Shown here: positions 1 through 5,047 of the stretch, one piece after another
How the letters are laid out: every line of letters starts with the position of its first letter
Numbering within the stretch: position 1 is the first letter of the stretch
Assembly: GCA_006227965.1 (NCBI GenBank)
Contig: SBFL01000230.1
Location: 1 to 5,047 of the forward strand
DNA length: 5,047 bases
Direction: 5' to 3'
Source of the DNA: Bacteroidota bacterium
GTDB taxonomy: Bacteria; Bacteroidota; Bacteroidia; Flavobacteriales; Flavobacteriaceae
The notes under the pieces: model-generated
What the model was told of the DNA's origin: nothing
Databases searched by the model: none
Seen by the model: only the letters and a program-made list of their open reading frames with translations
Translations under genes and position numbers: made by a program

Positions 1-873
1 AGTTTGCAGGGTTCCTGGAAATTCATAGGTTACGGTATTTTTCTCGGGGAACCCTAAATCATTCGGAGGGCGGCATTCATTTCGGATCGAACGGGGAACA
101 TCGAGCTGAAGGGCATTATAGGGGGTGTCAAAAATGTGTACTCCCATATCCCCCAGCGTCCCGCAGCCGTAATCAACCAGTTTGCGCCAGTTCCCGGGGT
201 GATAAAACTCTTCTTTGTAAGGGCGTTCCTTTGCCGTACCCTGCCAGAGGTTCCAGTCCAGGGTATCCGGAACAGGATCCACCCCCGAGGGCGGGGCACC
301 GTCATACCCCCAGTTTTTTGGTGACCAGGCATGCACGGTATGGACCTTACCGATGATTCCCGACTGAATGAGCAATGTAGCCAGTTTGTAGTCGTAAAAG
401 GAATGTACCTGGATCCCCATTTGGGTGACAAGCCCCTTTTCGGCTGCCACTTTTTTCATCTCCCGTGCCTCAGATACATGGTGTGTCAGCGGTTTCTGGC
501 AGTACACCGGCTTGTCCAGTTGCATGGCCAGCAGGGATGCCGGGGCATGGGTATGGTCTGGCGTAGACACGATCACAGCATCTATTTCTTCCCTCATCTC
601 GCGCAGCATCACCCGGTAATCGAAGAAGACCCGGGCTGCGGGATGCATTTTGTGTGCCGCAGACAGGTAGCGGGCATCCACATCACAAAGGGCCACCACC
701 GCCACGTTCGGGTGGGAAGAAATGGCCTTTAGGTCCTCGCCTCCCATGTTCCCAACTCCAATATGTGCCGTCCGAAGCACTGGTTGCGACCCTGCAGCCT
801 GCAGGAAAGAAGGGGCCAGGGCCAGGCCCAGGGCACCCAGGCTGCCCTTTTTAAGGAATTCCCTTTTATCCAT
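1..873 (-). CDS. Gfo/Idh/MocA family oxidoreductase with Tat-like signal, 3' part cut off by window edge
   Basis: The frame is open for 291 codons from the ATG at 873 to the window edge. Residues 1-28 look like a Tat signal: KREFLKK, then a small hydrophobic stretch and an Ala-rich end, suggesting a periplasmic or envelope enzyme. A Rossmann NAD(P) site follows: GVGNMG at 39-44, with CDVD at 63-66 ending the second strand. STPDHTHAP at 103-111 and QKP at 126-128 are family landmarks; Lys127 is the usual catalytic or substrate lysine. GDMGVHIFD at 241-249 supplies the conserved Asp and His (D242, H246) of the substrate half. Family members are NAD(P)-dependent dehydrogenases or related redox enzymes acting on sugars, inositols or glycosides; the substrate cannot be read here. 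The sequence around 184-286 resembles the bacteroidete-type C-terminal domain, whose members usually run well past 400 residues, so the C-terminus is missing only because of the window. No Shine-Dalgarno sequence precedes the ATG. The channel gene lies 250 bp upstream on the same strand. Confidence 0.9.
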   Translation of the reverse strand, partial: MDKREFLKKGSLGALGLALAPSFLQAAGSQPVLRTAHIGVGNMGGEDLKAISSHPNVAVVALCDVDARYLSAAHKMHPAARVFFDYRVMLREMREEIDAVIVSTPDHTHAPASLLAMQLDKPVYCQKPLTHHVSEAREMKKVAAEKGLVTQMGIQVHSFYDYKLATLLIQSGIIGKVHTVHAWSPKNWGYDGAPPSGVDPVPDTLDWNLWQGTAKERPYKEEFYHPGNWRKLVDYGCGTLGDMGVHIFDTPYNALQLDVPRSIRNECRPPNDLGFPEKNTVTYEFPGTLQT

Positions 874-961
874 TGTAGTTGGTTTTAGAATTACCCAGAT
901 CTGCCGGGATTCAAAAGATAGTACTTTTTTCAGAAGTCAGCTTCATAGTTCCCGGAGTCGA

Positions 962-982
962 CAGTCTGTAATCTGCAGTTGG
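962..982. repeat. Degenerate 7-bp repeat, CAGTCTG-type (3 units)
   Basis: Three consecutive imperfect heptamers are visible: CAGTCTG (962-968), TAATCTG (969-975) and CAGTTGG (976-982). They lie in the noncoding spacer between the channel and oxidoreductase genes, about 45 bp from a better-preserved heptamer array. The degeneracy makes this the weakest of the three arrays. The shared 7-bp period with its neighbours is the main reason for listing it. Confidence 0.45.
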
Positions 983-1025
983 TCATCAATTGCATTGCTG
1001 CCTGTTTCCTGACGAAAGGGGAAAC

Positions 1026-1088
1026 CCTTGAACCTTGAACTTTGAACCTTAAACCTTGAACCTTAAACCTTGAACCTTGAACCTTAAA
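1026..1088. repeat. Nine-unit tandem heptamer repeat, CCTTRAA
   Basis: Nine 7-bp units run without interruption: CCTTGAA twice, CTTTGAA, CCTTAAA, CCTTGAA, CCTTAAA, CCTTGAA twice, CCTTAAA. Apart from one C-to-T change in unit 3, the only variable position is the fifth base, which is G or A. The dimer CCTTGAACCTTAAA occurs exactly at 1054-1067 and 1075-1088 and with one mismatch at 1040-1053, which suggests growth by unit duplication. The array is in the noncoding spacer, downstream of the channel gene and upstream of the oxidoreductase. Its function is unknown. It resembles intergenic low-complexity heptamer repeats I associate with flavobacterial genomes, but I could not check that here. Confidence 0.9.
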
Positions 1089-1094
1089 CACATC

Positions 1095-1121
1095 CACTGC
1101 CTACTGCCTACTGCCACTGCC
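1095..1121. repeat. Second heptamer repeat, TACTGCC-type
   Basis: Units are CACTGCC (1095-1101), TACTGCC (1102-1108), TACTGCC (1109-1115) and a shortened ACTGCC (1116-1121). The array begins 7 bp after the CCTTRAA array and ends 2 bp before the stop codon of the channel gene (TAG on the minus strand, 1124-1126). The unit sequence is unrelated to the first array but the period is the same. It lies within the 3' untranslated region of any channel transcript. Confidence 0.8.
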
Positions 1122-1123
1122 TG

Positions 1124-1861
1124 CTATCCTTCAGAATCCTCTATCCCCTTTTCTTCAATTTCCCTGGCCCGTGAGAGGGCCGAGGCGACCAGGCCGGCCG
1201 GCACCGTTACGATACCCACCCCAATGATCAGGACAAAAAAGGTAAAGATCTTACCCCCGACCGTTATCGGATACACATCCCCGTACCCCACAGTGGTCAG
1301 CGTAACCACAGCCCACCAAAAACTATGGAAAATAGAGGAAAAGGACTCCGGCTGGGCCTCGTTTTCAAAGAAATAGATCCCGGCTGCGGTCAGGTATATG
1401 GCGATCAGGCTTATGACGAAGAAAAGGACGATCTCTTCCCGGACCAGTTTGGCAGCAATGTGAAAGCGCTTTAGGGCCCGATTATAGCGGACCAGCTTGA
1501 ATGCACGGAAAAGCCTGAGTACCCGGAAGGAACGCAGGGCCCGGAAATCTAGGGTCGTGGTCAGGTAAAAAGGCAGGATGGCCAGCAGGTCCACGATCCC
1601 GTAAAAACTGAAAATATATTTAAAGGGCTTCTCGGCTACATAGATCCGAAGGACATATTCTATGGTAAATACCACCACGCAGAACAACTCAAAAAAATAG
1701 AGGAAGCTCCGTGCTCCGGGGCTCAGGGCCGGGAGGGTATCAACCGCAAAGGCAACCAGTGACAAAAAGATGAGCAACTGGATTGAATAGTCAAATATCC
1801 GCCCTTTTCTTGTGGTATTGTCTTCGATAATGTCCCATAACCATTTTCGCATAGGCCGCAT
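1124..1861 (-). CDS. Voltage-gated potassium channel, six-transmembrane Kv type
   Basis: This 245-residue inner-membrane protein has a complete voltage-sensor and pore layout. S1 is about 25-43, S2 about 52-73 with the conserved acidic residue in FTIEYVLR (E68), and S3 about 84-100 with D91. S4 is strongly charged, with R107, R110, R113, R116, R119, K122 and R125 at every third position. S5 is about 143-163, the pore helix about 176-188, the K+ selectivity filter TTVGYGD is 189-195, and S6 about 203-227 has a TVPAG kink near its end. The filter predicts K+ selectivity and S4 predicts opening by membrane voltage; the working form would be a tetramer. The C-terminus is a short charged tail without an RCK or cyclic-nucleotide domain. 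The start is well supported: an in-frame TAA lies 6 bp upstream of the ATG, and AGGTGG (1869-1874 on the minus strand) sits 7 bp before it. An internal ATG at codon 4 is the only close alternative. The gene is divergent from the protease gene. Confidence 0.95.
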   Translation of the reverse strand: MRPMRKWLWDIIEDNTTRKGRIFDYSIQLLIFLSLVAFAVDTLPALSPGARSFLYFFELFCVVVFTIEYVLRIYVAEKPFKYIFSFYGIVDLLAILPFYLTTTLDFRALRSFRVLRLFRAFKLVRYNRALKRFHIAAKLVREEIVLFFVISLIAIYLTAAGIYFFENEAQPESFSSIFHSFWWAVVTLTTVGYGDVYPITVGGKIFTFFVLIIGVGIVTVPAGLVASALSRAREIEEKGIEDSEG

Positions 1862-1862
1862 A
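1851..1862. repeat. 12-bp direct repeat, copy 1 (over the channel start codon)
   Basis: ATAGGCCGCATA is found here and again, identically, at 2011-2022, 160 bp away in the same orientation. This copy covers the first codons of the channel gene (ATG CGG CCT AT on the minus strand). Flanking bases do not extend the identity. Confidence 0.6.
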
Positions 1863-1868
1863 ATTTAA

Positions 1869-1874
1869 CCACCT
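1869..1874 (-). promoter_or_regulatory. Shine-Dalgarno-like site of the channel gene
   Basis: AGGTGG on the minus strand lies 7 nt before the ATG at 1861. It is one mismatch from AGGAGG. It supports the first ATG over the one three codons later, and is notable because the other complete genes in the window have no such site. Confidence 0.5.
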
Positions 1875-1901
1875 AAAGATATCAGGGCTCAGGGAATTAT
1901 T

Positions 1902-1909
1902 CAAATGTA
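1902..1909 (-). promoter_or_regulatory. Candidate Bacteroidota -7 box for the channel gene
   Basis: The minus strand reads TACATTTG here, a full match to the Bacteroidota housekeeping -7 consensus TAnnTTTG. It would start transcription roughly 30-35 nt before the channel ATG. No TTG-type -33 element is visible at the usual distance, so the call rests on one box. Confidence 0.35.
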
Positions 1910-2010
1910 AATATCCATGTAGGAAAAATATTACTTCTTCAGGCCTAGGTGCCATATATCGCGGACTAAGGGTTGTATTTTGTGCTATCAGGTGTCCCGT
2001 TCGTCGAAAA

Positions 2011-2022
2011 ATAGGCCGCATA
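2011..2022. repeat. 12-bp direct repeat, copy 2
   Basis: This is the second exact copy of ATAGGCCGCATA, in the divergent intergenic region between the channel and protease genes. It overlaps the start of a perfect palindrome at 2019-2030. It could be a protein-binding site shared with copy 1 or a chance duplication. Confidence 0.6.
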
Positions 2023-2030
2023 GGCCTATG
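2019..2030. promoter_or_regulatory. 12-bp perfect palindrome, possible operator
   Basis: CATAGGCCTATG is its own reverse complement. It lies 81 bp upstream of the protease ATG and 157 bp upstream of the channel ATG, so it could serve either divergent gene. A palindrome of this length is expected about once by chance in a window this size, so the call is weak on its own. Confidence 0.25.
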
Positions 2031-2111
2031 GTCATTCGGGTCGTCTAACGTTTAATCAACTTTTTTAACTATCTTAAGCCCAGTCTATTCGCGAACACTA
2101 ACACTACCATC

Positions 2112-3365
2112 ATGAAGTTCAGACTAAAATTACTTTACACCTGCTGCCTTGTGGCAGTACTCGGGCTGTTTATGGCATGTGAAAATTCTGAAGAAGGAGC
2201 TGTTTTTGAAACCCTCGAAACACAAAACGGTCTTTCGGAACAATGGAAATACGAGGTGATTCCGGGGCAGTATATAGTTACTCTTAAGGAAGGTACCCTG
2301 GGCAGCCAGCCTGCGGCCAAAGGGGCCAGCAGCTACAAGACGGTCATGGAGAATAACAAGCTTCAGTTGACCTCTCTTTTTGGAAAGTCAAACCTCACCG
2401 TGGATGAAATCAAAGCGGTTTACGGATATACGGTTGAAGGGTTTGCTGCAGTCCTGAATGAGGAACAGCTCAATATTCTGAGCAATGATCCCAGAGTGAA
2501 AACCATCGAACCCGATTACCTGATCATCCTGGCACCACCGCCAGGCAAAGGCCCTAACAAAGATACGGAAGAAGGCGGCGGAGGGGGCAGCTCCAGTCAG
2601 ACAAAACCCTGGGGAATTGCCCGCGTTAATGGAGTGGCAAACTACTCAGGGAGCAATAAGGCCTATATCCTGGATACAGGCATAGACCTGGACCACGAGG
2701 ACCTGAATGTGGATGCGACCTTTGGATGGAATGCTTTCAATCGCGGCAAAGACGGCAGTTCCCTGGATGACGGCAACGGCCACGGCACCCATGTGGCGGG
2801 TACAATAGCCGCGATTAACAATAGTGTTGGGGTTATTGGGGTGGCCGCAGGGGCTACCGTAGTCCCCGTAAAGGTCCTGGACAGCCGCGGCAGCGGCTCC
2901 TATTCCGGGGTGATTGGCGGGGTGGATTTTGTGGCGGCCAATGGCAGCCCTGGCGACGTGGCCAATATGAGCCTGGGTGGGCCCAAATCCACTGCCCTGA
3001 ACAGCGCGGTAGAAGCAGCGGCCTCCAATGGGATAAAATTCTCGCTCGCCGCCGGCAACGAAAGACAGGATGCCAATAACGTGTCTCCCGCGAGTGCAAA
3101 CGGTTCAAATATATATACCATCTCCGCCATGAGTAATGGAGACAACTGGGCCTCCTTTTCCAATTTTGGGAATCCCCCGGTGGATTACTGTGCCCCGGGA
3201 GTGGCCATCGAATCCACCTGGAAAGAAGGCGGATACAATACCATCAGTGGGACCTCTATGGCGGCCCCCCATGCGGCGGGAATACTGCTTCTCGGAAACG
3301 TAAGAACTGACGGATTCGTTAGCGGAGACCGAGACTCTGCTCCAGATCCGATTGCAGTCCATTAA
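2112..3365 (+). CDS. S8 family serine protease (subtilisin/proteinase K-like) lipoprotein
   Basis: This is a 417-residue secreted subtilase. Residues 1-22 are a lipoprotein signal peptide with lipobox FMA and the lipidated Cys at 23, followed by acidic ENSEEG, which may favour surface export. Residues about 52-140 (from QYIVTLKEG to VKTIEPDYLII) resemble the inhibitor I9 propeptide, which chaperones folding and is cleaved off. A Pro/Gly/Ser linker with five glycines (141-163) leads into the catalytic domain at about 166. The triad is complete: Asp188 in ILDTG, His224 in GHGTHVAGT and Ser382 in GTSMAAPHAAG. The oxyanion-hole Asn is N316 in AAGN, and NMSLGG at 285-290 is the substrate-binding strand. 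The short tail ending DPIAVH fits a complete protein, not a truncated one. A single Cys (360) in the catalytic domain rules out an internal disulfide. There is no Shine-Dalgarno sequence; the ATG is chosen because it gives the full signal peptide. The likely role is extracellular or cell-surface protein degradation. A strong terminator follows. Confidence 0.95.
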   Translation: MKFRLKLLYTCCLVAVLGLFMACENSEEGAVFETLETQNGLSEQWKYEVIPGQYIVTLKEGTLGSQPAAKGASSYKTVMENNKLQLTSLFGKSNLTVDEIKAVYGYTVEGFAAVLNEEQLNILSNDPRVKTIEPDYLIILAPPPGKGPNKDTEEGGGGGSSSQTKPWGIARVNGVANYSGSNKAYILDTGIDLDHEDLNVDATFGWNAFNRGKDGSSLDDGNGHGTHVAGTIAAINNSVGVIGVAAGATVVPVKVLDSRGSGSYSGVIGGVDFVAANGSPGDVANMSLGGPKSTALNSAVEAAASNGIKFSLAAGNERQDANNVSPASANGSNIYTISAMSNGDNWASFSNFGNPPVDYCAPGVAIESTWKEGGYNTISGTSMAAPHAAGILLLGNVRTDGFVSGDRDSAPDPIAVH

Positions 3366-3386
3366 AGAATTATACCATAATTGAAT

Positions 3387-3418
3387 AAAACCGGGGACCC
3401 ACCCCGGTTTTTCTTTTT
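3387..3418 (+). terminator. Rho-independent terminator of the protease gene
   Basis: AAAACCGGGG (3387-3396) pairs with CCCCGGTTTT (3402-3411) around an ACCCA loop, giving a 10-bp stem. A T-rich tail (TTTTTCTTTTT, 3408-3418) follows. It lies 21 bp after the protease stop codon and separates that gene from the FadL-type gene. Confidence 0.9.
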
Positions 3419-3445
3419 CAGAGGGTCAGAAAGCCCAATTTATCT

Positions 3446-3459
3446 ATGATAATTATCAT
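3446..3459. promoter_or_regulatory. 14-bp perfect palindrome, probable operator
   Basis: ATGATAATTATCAT is its own reverse complement. It ends 22 bp before the TATCTTTG box at 3482, so it covers the region where a -33 element and repressor would sit. The A/T-rich GATAAT-type half-sites resemble Fur-family boxes, but the two halves abut without the usual spacing. The regulator is therefore unknown. Its placement suggests control of the FadL-type gene downstream. Confidence 0.45.
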
Positions 3460-3481
3460 GAAAGAGGCAGGCATCCCGGGG

Positions 3482-3489
3482 TATCTTTG
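3482..3489 (+). promoter_or_regulatory. Candidate -7 box of the FadL-type gene
   Basis: TATCTTTG is a full match to the Bacteroidota -7 consensus TAnnTTTG. It implies a transcript start near 3496 and a leader of about 70 nt before the ATG at 3567. A clear TTG at -33 is lacking; that position is occupied by the palindrome ending at 3459. Confidence 0.55.
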
Positions 3490-3566
3490 CCTTAACAATC
3501 CTACTCAACTACAACAGGTTATTTAGACCTTCATGTAATTATTCTAACCCTAAAATTCTCTTTGAC

Positions 3567-4874
3567 ATGAAAAATCTGGTTACCTATTTACTGTTGTTTT
3601 GTTGCGTCCCGTGGGCTTTCGGGCAGGCGGGCCATATAATGCAGGGAGTCGGATCCGTTAATATGTCCATGGGTGGGGCAGCCACCGGACAGCCGCTTGA
3701 TATCTCAGGGGCCCTGCACTGGAACCCTGCAGCCATTACTGAATTCAATCAGGATCAGATCCGCTTCGACCTTGGTCTGTTTTTCTCTTCTCCTGAACTG
3801 CGATCCACGGCTCCTGAGCTTGATTCAAGTGGACAGCCCACAGGAAATTTCATAAGCGGTGTCACCGAGGACGACAGAGGAAGTTCCCCCCTGCCGGCAC
3901 TTGCCTATAAGGTAGGGTCTGAGACCCGTCACCACTTCGGCTTTTCCGCCTTTGGCATCAGTGGATTCGGGGTAACCTTCCCTGAAAGCCAGACCAACCC
4001 GATCAATTTTCCGCAGGAATTTGGTGGATTTGGCCGCGTGGAATCTAGCTACCTCCTGTTCCAGGTGGGGGCGGCTTATGCCTACGAGCTCACGGATAAG
4101 TTATCCGTGGGGGTACAGCCCACCTTTAATATGGGCAGGCTGGACCTGATCCCAAACCCAACCGCCAACCCCAACCAGTCGGGGTATCCCAGCACGGATA
4201 ACCCAAAAACCGCTTTTGGTTTCGGGGCGCAGGTGGGTGTTTTCTACAATTCCGGCACCGGGTTCAAAGCCGGGGCTTCCTACAAGACCCCTCAGTCCTT
4301 TGGAGACTTCGAATTCGATAATGTGTATCCTGATGGCAGCAGTGGCTCCAATAGTTTCAACCTGGACTATCCGGCCATCCTCTCCTTCGGAGCAGGTTAT
4401 TCAAAAGGTCATTTTGACCTGGCCCTGGACTACCGCATCGTATATTACGAAAACGCCAGTGGTTTCGATGAGGTAGGATGGAACCCCCAGACCGCTTCCG
4501 TAGTCGGGTTTGGCTGGCAGAACATCAATATCCTCTCCGCAGGAATCCAGTACAAGGGAGTCAGGGGCCTGCCAATACGCCTTGGGTATACCTACAGCTC
4601 CAACCCCATTCAGGATGAGTTTGCCTTCTACAGCGTACCGGCCACCGCCATCATTAAAAATGCCTTCCAGGTAGGGCTTGGGTATGAACTTACCGATAAA
4701 TGGACCATCGATGGCGTATTCCACTATGGGGATTCCGGCAGTGCCACCTCCGGCCCGCTGTTGAATCCGCGGTTCGCTTCTCCTAACGACCCATTCGGAG
4801 CGATTCCCGGCAGCGAAGTCTCCTATGACATGACCACCTCTATGGTAATGTTCGGCGTGCAGTACCAGTGGTAG
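3567..4874 (+). CDS. OmpP1/FadL family outer-membrane transporter
   Basis: This 435-residue protein has a Sec signal peptide at 1-19 or 1-21 (hydrophobic LVTYLLLFCCV, then AFGQA). The mature N-terminus, GHIMQGVGSVNMSMGGAATG followed by DISGALHWNPAAI (to residue 57), is the typical FadL layout: a plug or hatch segment with the conserved NPA motif at 53-55. The rest shows repeated amphipathic strands with alternating aromatic and small residues, e.g. SYLLFQVGAAYAYEL, KTAFGFGAQVGVFYN, FKAGASYKTP and FDLALDYRIVYYE. It ends in VQYQW, the terminal aromatic residue expected for Bam-assembled barrels. FadL-type proteins carry long-chain fatty acids or other hydrophobic compounds across the outer membrane; the substrate here is unknown. 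The length is close to E. coli FadL. A Pro/Asn-rich stretch at 195-213 is probably an extracellular loop. Bounded by a candidate promoter and a terminator, it looks monocistronic. There is no Shine-Dalgarno sequence; the start is set by the signal peptide. Confidence 0.93.
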   Translation: MKNLVTYLLLFCCVPWAFGQAGHIMQGVGSVNMSMGGAATGQPLDISGALHWNPAAITEFNQDQIRFDLGLFFSSPELRSTAPELDSSGQPTGNFISGVTEDDRGSSPLPALAYKVGSETRHHFGFSAFGISGFGVTFPESQTNPINFPQEFGGFGRVESSYLLFQVGAAYAYELTDKLSVGVQPTFNMGRLDLIPNPTANPNQSGYPSTDNPKTAFGFGAQVGVFYNSGTGFKAGASYKTPQSFGDFEFDNVYPDGSSGSNSFNLDYPAILSFGAGYSKGHFDLALDYRIVYYENASGFDEVGWNPQTASVVGFGWQNINILSAGIQYKGVRGLPIRLGYTYSSNPIQDEFAFYSVPATAIIKNAFQVGLGYELTDKWTIDGVFHYGDSGSATSGPLLNPRFASPNDPFGAIPGSEVSYDMTTSMVMFGVQYQW

Positions 4875-4907
4875 CCGTATAATTCAGCTGATAAATACCC
4901 CTAATTT

Positions 4908-4937
4908 AAAAAGCCCCGGAAATTCCGGGGCTTTTTT
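4908..4937 (+). terminator. Rho-independent terminator of the FadL-type gene
   Basis: AAAAAGCCCCGG (4908-4919) pairs with CCGGGGCTTTTT (4925-4936) around an AAATT loop, giving a 12-bp stem followed by a T tract (4932-4937). It lies 33 bp after the stop codon. The A-rich upstream arm means it could also act on minus-strand transcription. Confidence 0.93.
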
Positions 4938-4964
4938 GCGCTACAGGAATTGACCCGGATTGTT

Positions 4965-4972
4965 TACCTTTA
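4965..4972 (+). promoter_or_regulatory. Weak -7-like box before the last, partial gene
   Basis: TACCTTTA matches seven of eight positions of TAnnTTTG, 20 bp before the ATG at 4993. A TTG at 4950-4952 is too close to be a normal -33 box. Because a terminator lies directly upstream, some promoter is needed in this gap, and this is the best candidate. Confidence 0.3.
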
Positions 4973-4992
4973 GTTCAGACGCCCGCCACAAC

Positions 4993-5047
4993 ATGCACAT
5001 CAAGACGCTGAAAAGGCTTCTGGCTATTTTGGTCCTCTCCTTCCTGA
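4993..5047 (+). CDS. Start of a putative exported protein, cut off by window end
   Basis: The ATG at 4993 opens 18 codons before the window ends, giving MHIKTLKRLLAILVLSFL. A basic start (K4, K7, R8) followed by a hydrophobic run is typical of a signal peptide or N-terminal membrane anchor. Its place after a terminator and a weak -7-like box supports a new transcription unit. Nothing indicates its function, and there is no Shine-Dalgarno sequence. Confidence 0.55.
   Translation, partial: MHIKTLKRLLAILVLSFL

Noticed and set aside
331..732. Plus-strand open frame of 133 codons
   Set aside because: It is antisense to the oxidoreductase, whose motifs are clear on the minus strand. The translation is His/Cys-rich with no family resemblance.
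912..920. TATCTTTTG on the minus strand as a promoter of the oxidoreductase
   Set aside because: It is one base off the TAnnTTTG spacing or sequence and has no -33 partner, so it was not annotated. It is the best candidate in that spacer if one exists.
1004..1025. Hairpin GTTTCC/GGAAAC as a terminator for the channel gene
   Set aside because: The stem is only 6 bp with a 10-nt loop and has no T tract on the minus strand, so it is not a convincing terminator.
1026..1121. Possible CRISPR array
   Set aside because: Units are 7 bp in direct tandem with no spacers, and there are no cas genes.
1791..2021. Minus-strand open frame of 76 codons starting MRPIFRRTG, just upstream of and overlapping the channel gene
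   Set aside because: It overlaps the channel start in another frame, has no recognisable domain or ribosome site, and begins in the 12-bp repeat. It is most simply a chance frame; the candidate channel promoter lies inside it.
2070..2075. TATCTT as the -7 box of the protease gene
   Set aside because: Only part of the consensus is present (TATCTTAA) and no -33 element is seen. The protease promoter is not identifiable by eye.
3105..3362. Minus-strand open frame inside the 3' end of the protease gene, and similar ones at 2854-3163 and 4401-4724
   Set aside because: They lie opposite strongly supported coding sequence (protease catalytic domain and FadL barrel) and show no motifs of their own.
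1..5047. A multi-gene novel system such as defence, secretion or mobile element
   Set aside because: The genes belong to well-known unrelated families, are separated by terminators or spacers, and no integrase, transposase, tRNA or terminal repeat is present.

Overview
This is an ordinary-looking chromosomal segment of a marine-type flavobacterium (Bacteroidota). The evidence is the gene families: a secreted Gfo/Idh/MocA oxidoreductase of the bacteroidete type, a lipoprotein subtilase, and an OmpP1/FadL-type porin. Most starts lack Shine-Dalgarno sequences, TAnnTTTG-like -7 boxes are present, and there are low-complexity heptanucleotide repeats between genes. Base composition is roughly balanced by eye, which is high for the group and recalls genera such as Robiginitalea. 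The genus is an inference only.

Layout. Positions 1-873 (minus strand) carry the N-terminal 291 residues of a Gfo/Idh/MocA oxidoreductase with a Tat-like signal; its C-terminus lies outside the window. Positions 874-1123 are a noncoding spacer with three families of 7-bp repeats. Positions 1124-1861 (minus) encode a six-transmembrane voltage-gated K+ channel. Positions 1862-2111 are a divergent intergenic region with a short direct repeat and a palindrome. Positions 2112-3365 (plus) encode an S8 (subtilisin/proteinase K-like) lipoprotein protease, followed by a strong terminator. Positions 3366-3566 hold that terminator, a 14-bp palindrome and a good -7 box. Positions 3567-4874 (plus) encode an OmpP1/FadL-family outer-membrane transporter, followed by a second strong terminator. 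A new plus-strand gene starts at 4993 and is cut off after 18 codons.

The genes do not form an obvious pathway. The two minus-strand genes are 250 bp apart with no clear terminator between them, so read-through is possible. The plus-strand genes are separated by terminators and look like single transcription units. What the protease, FadL porin and oxidoreductase share is export from the cytoplasm: a Tat-type substrate, a lipoprotein and an outer-membrane barrel. I found no phage, transposon, CRISPR, toxin-antitoxin or defence system. The most unusual DNA is the heptamer repeat cluster at 962-1121. The most testable regulatory signal is the palindrome plus promoter upstream of the FadL gene.
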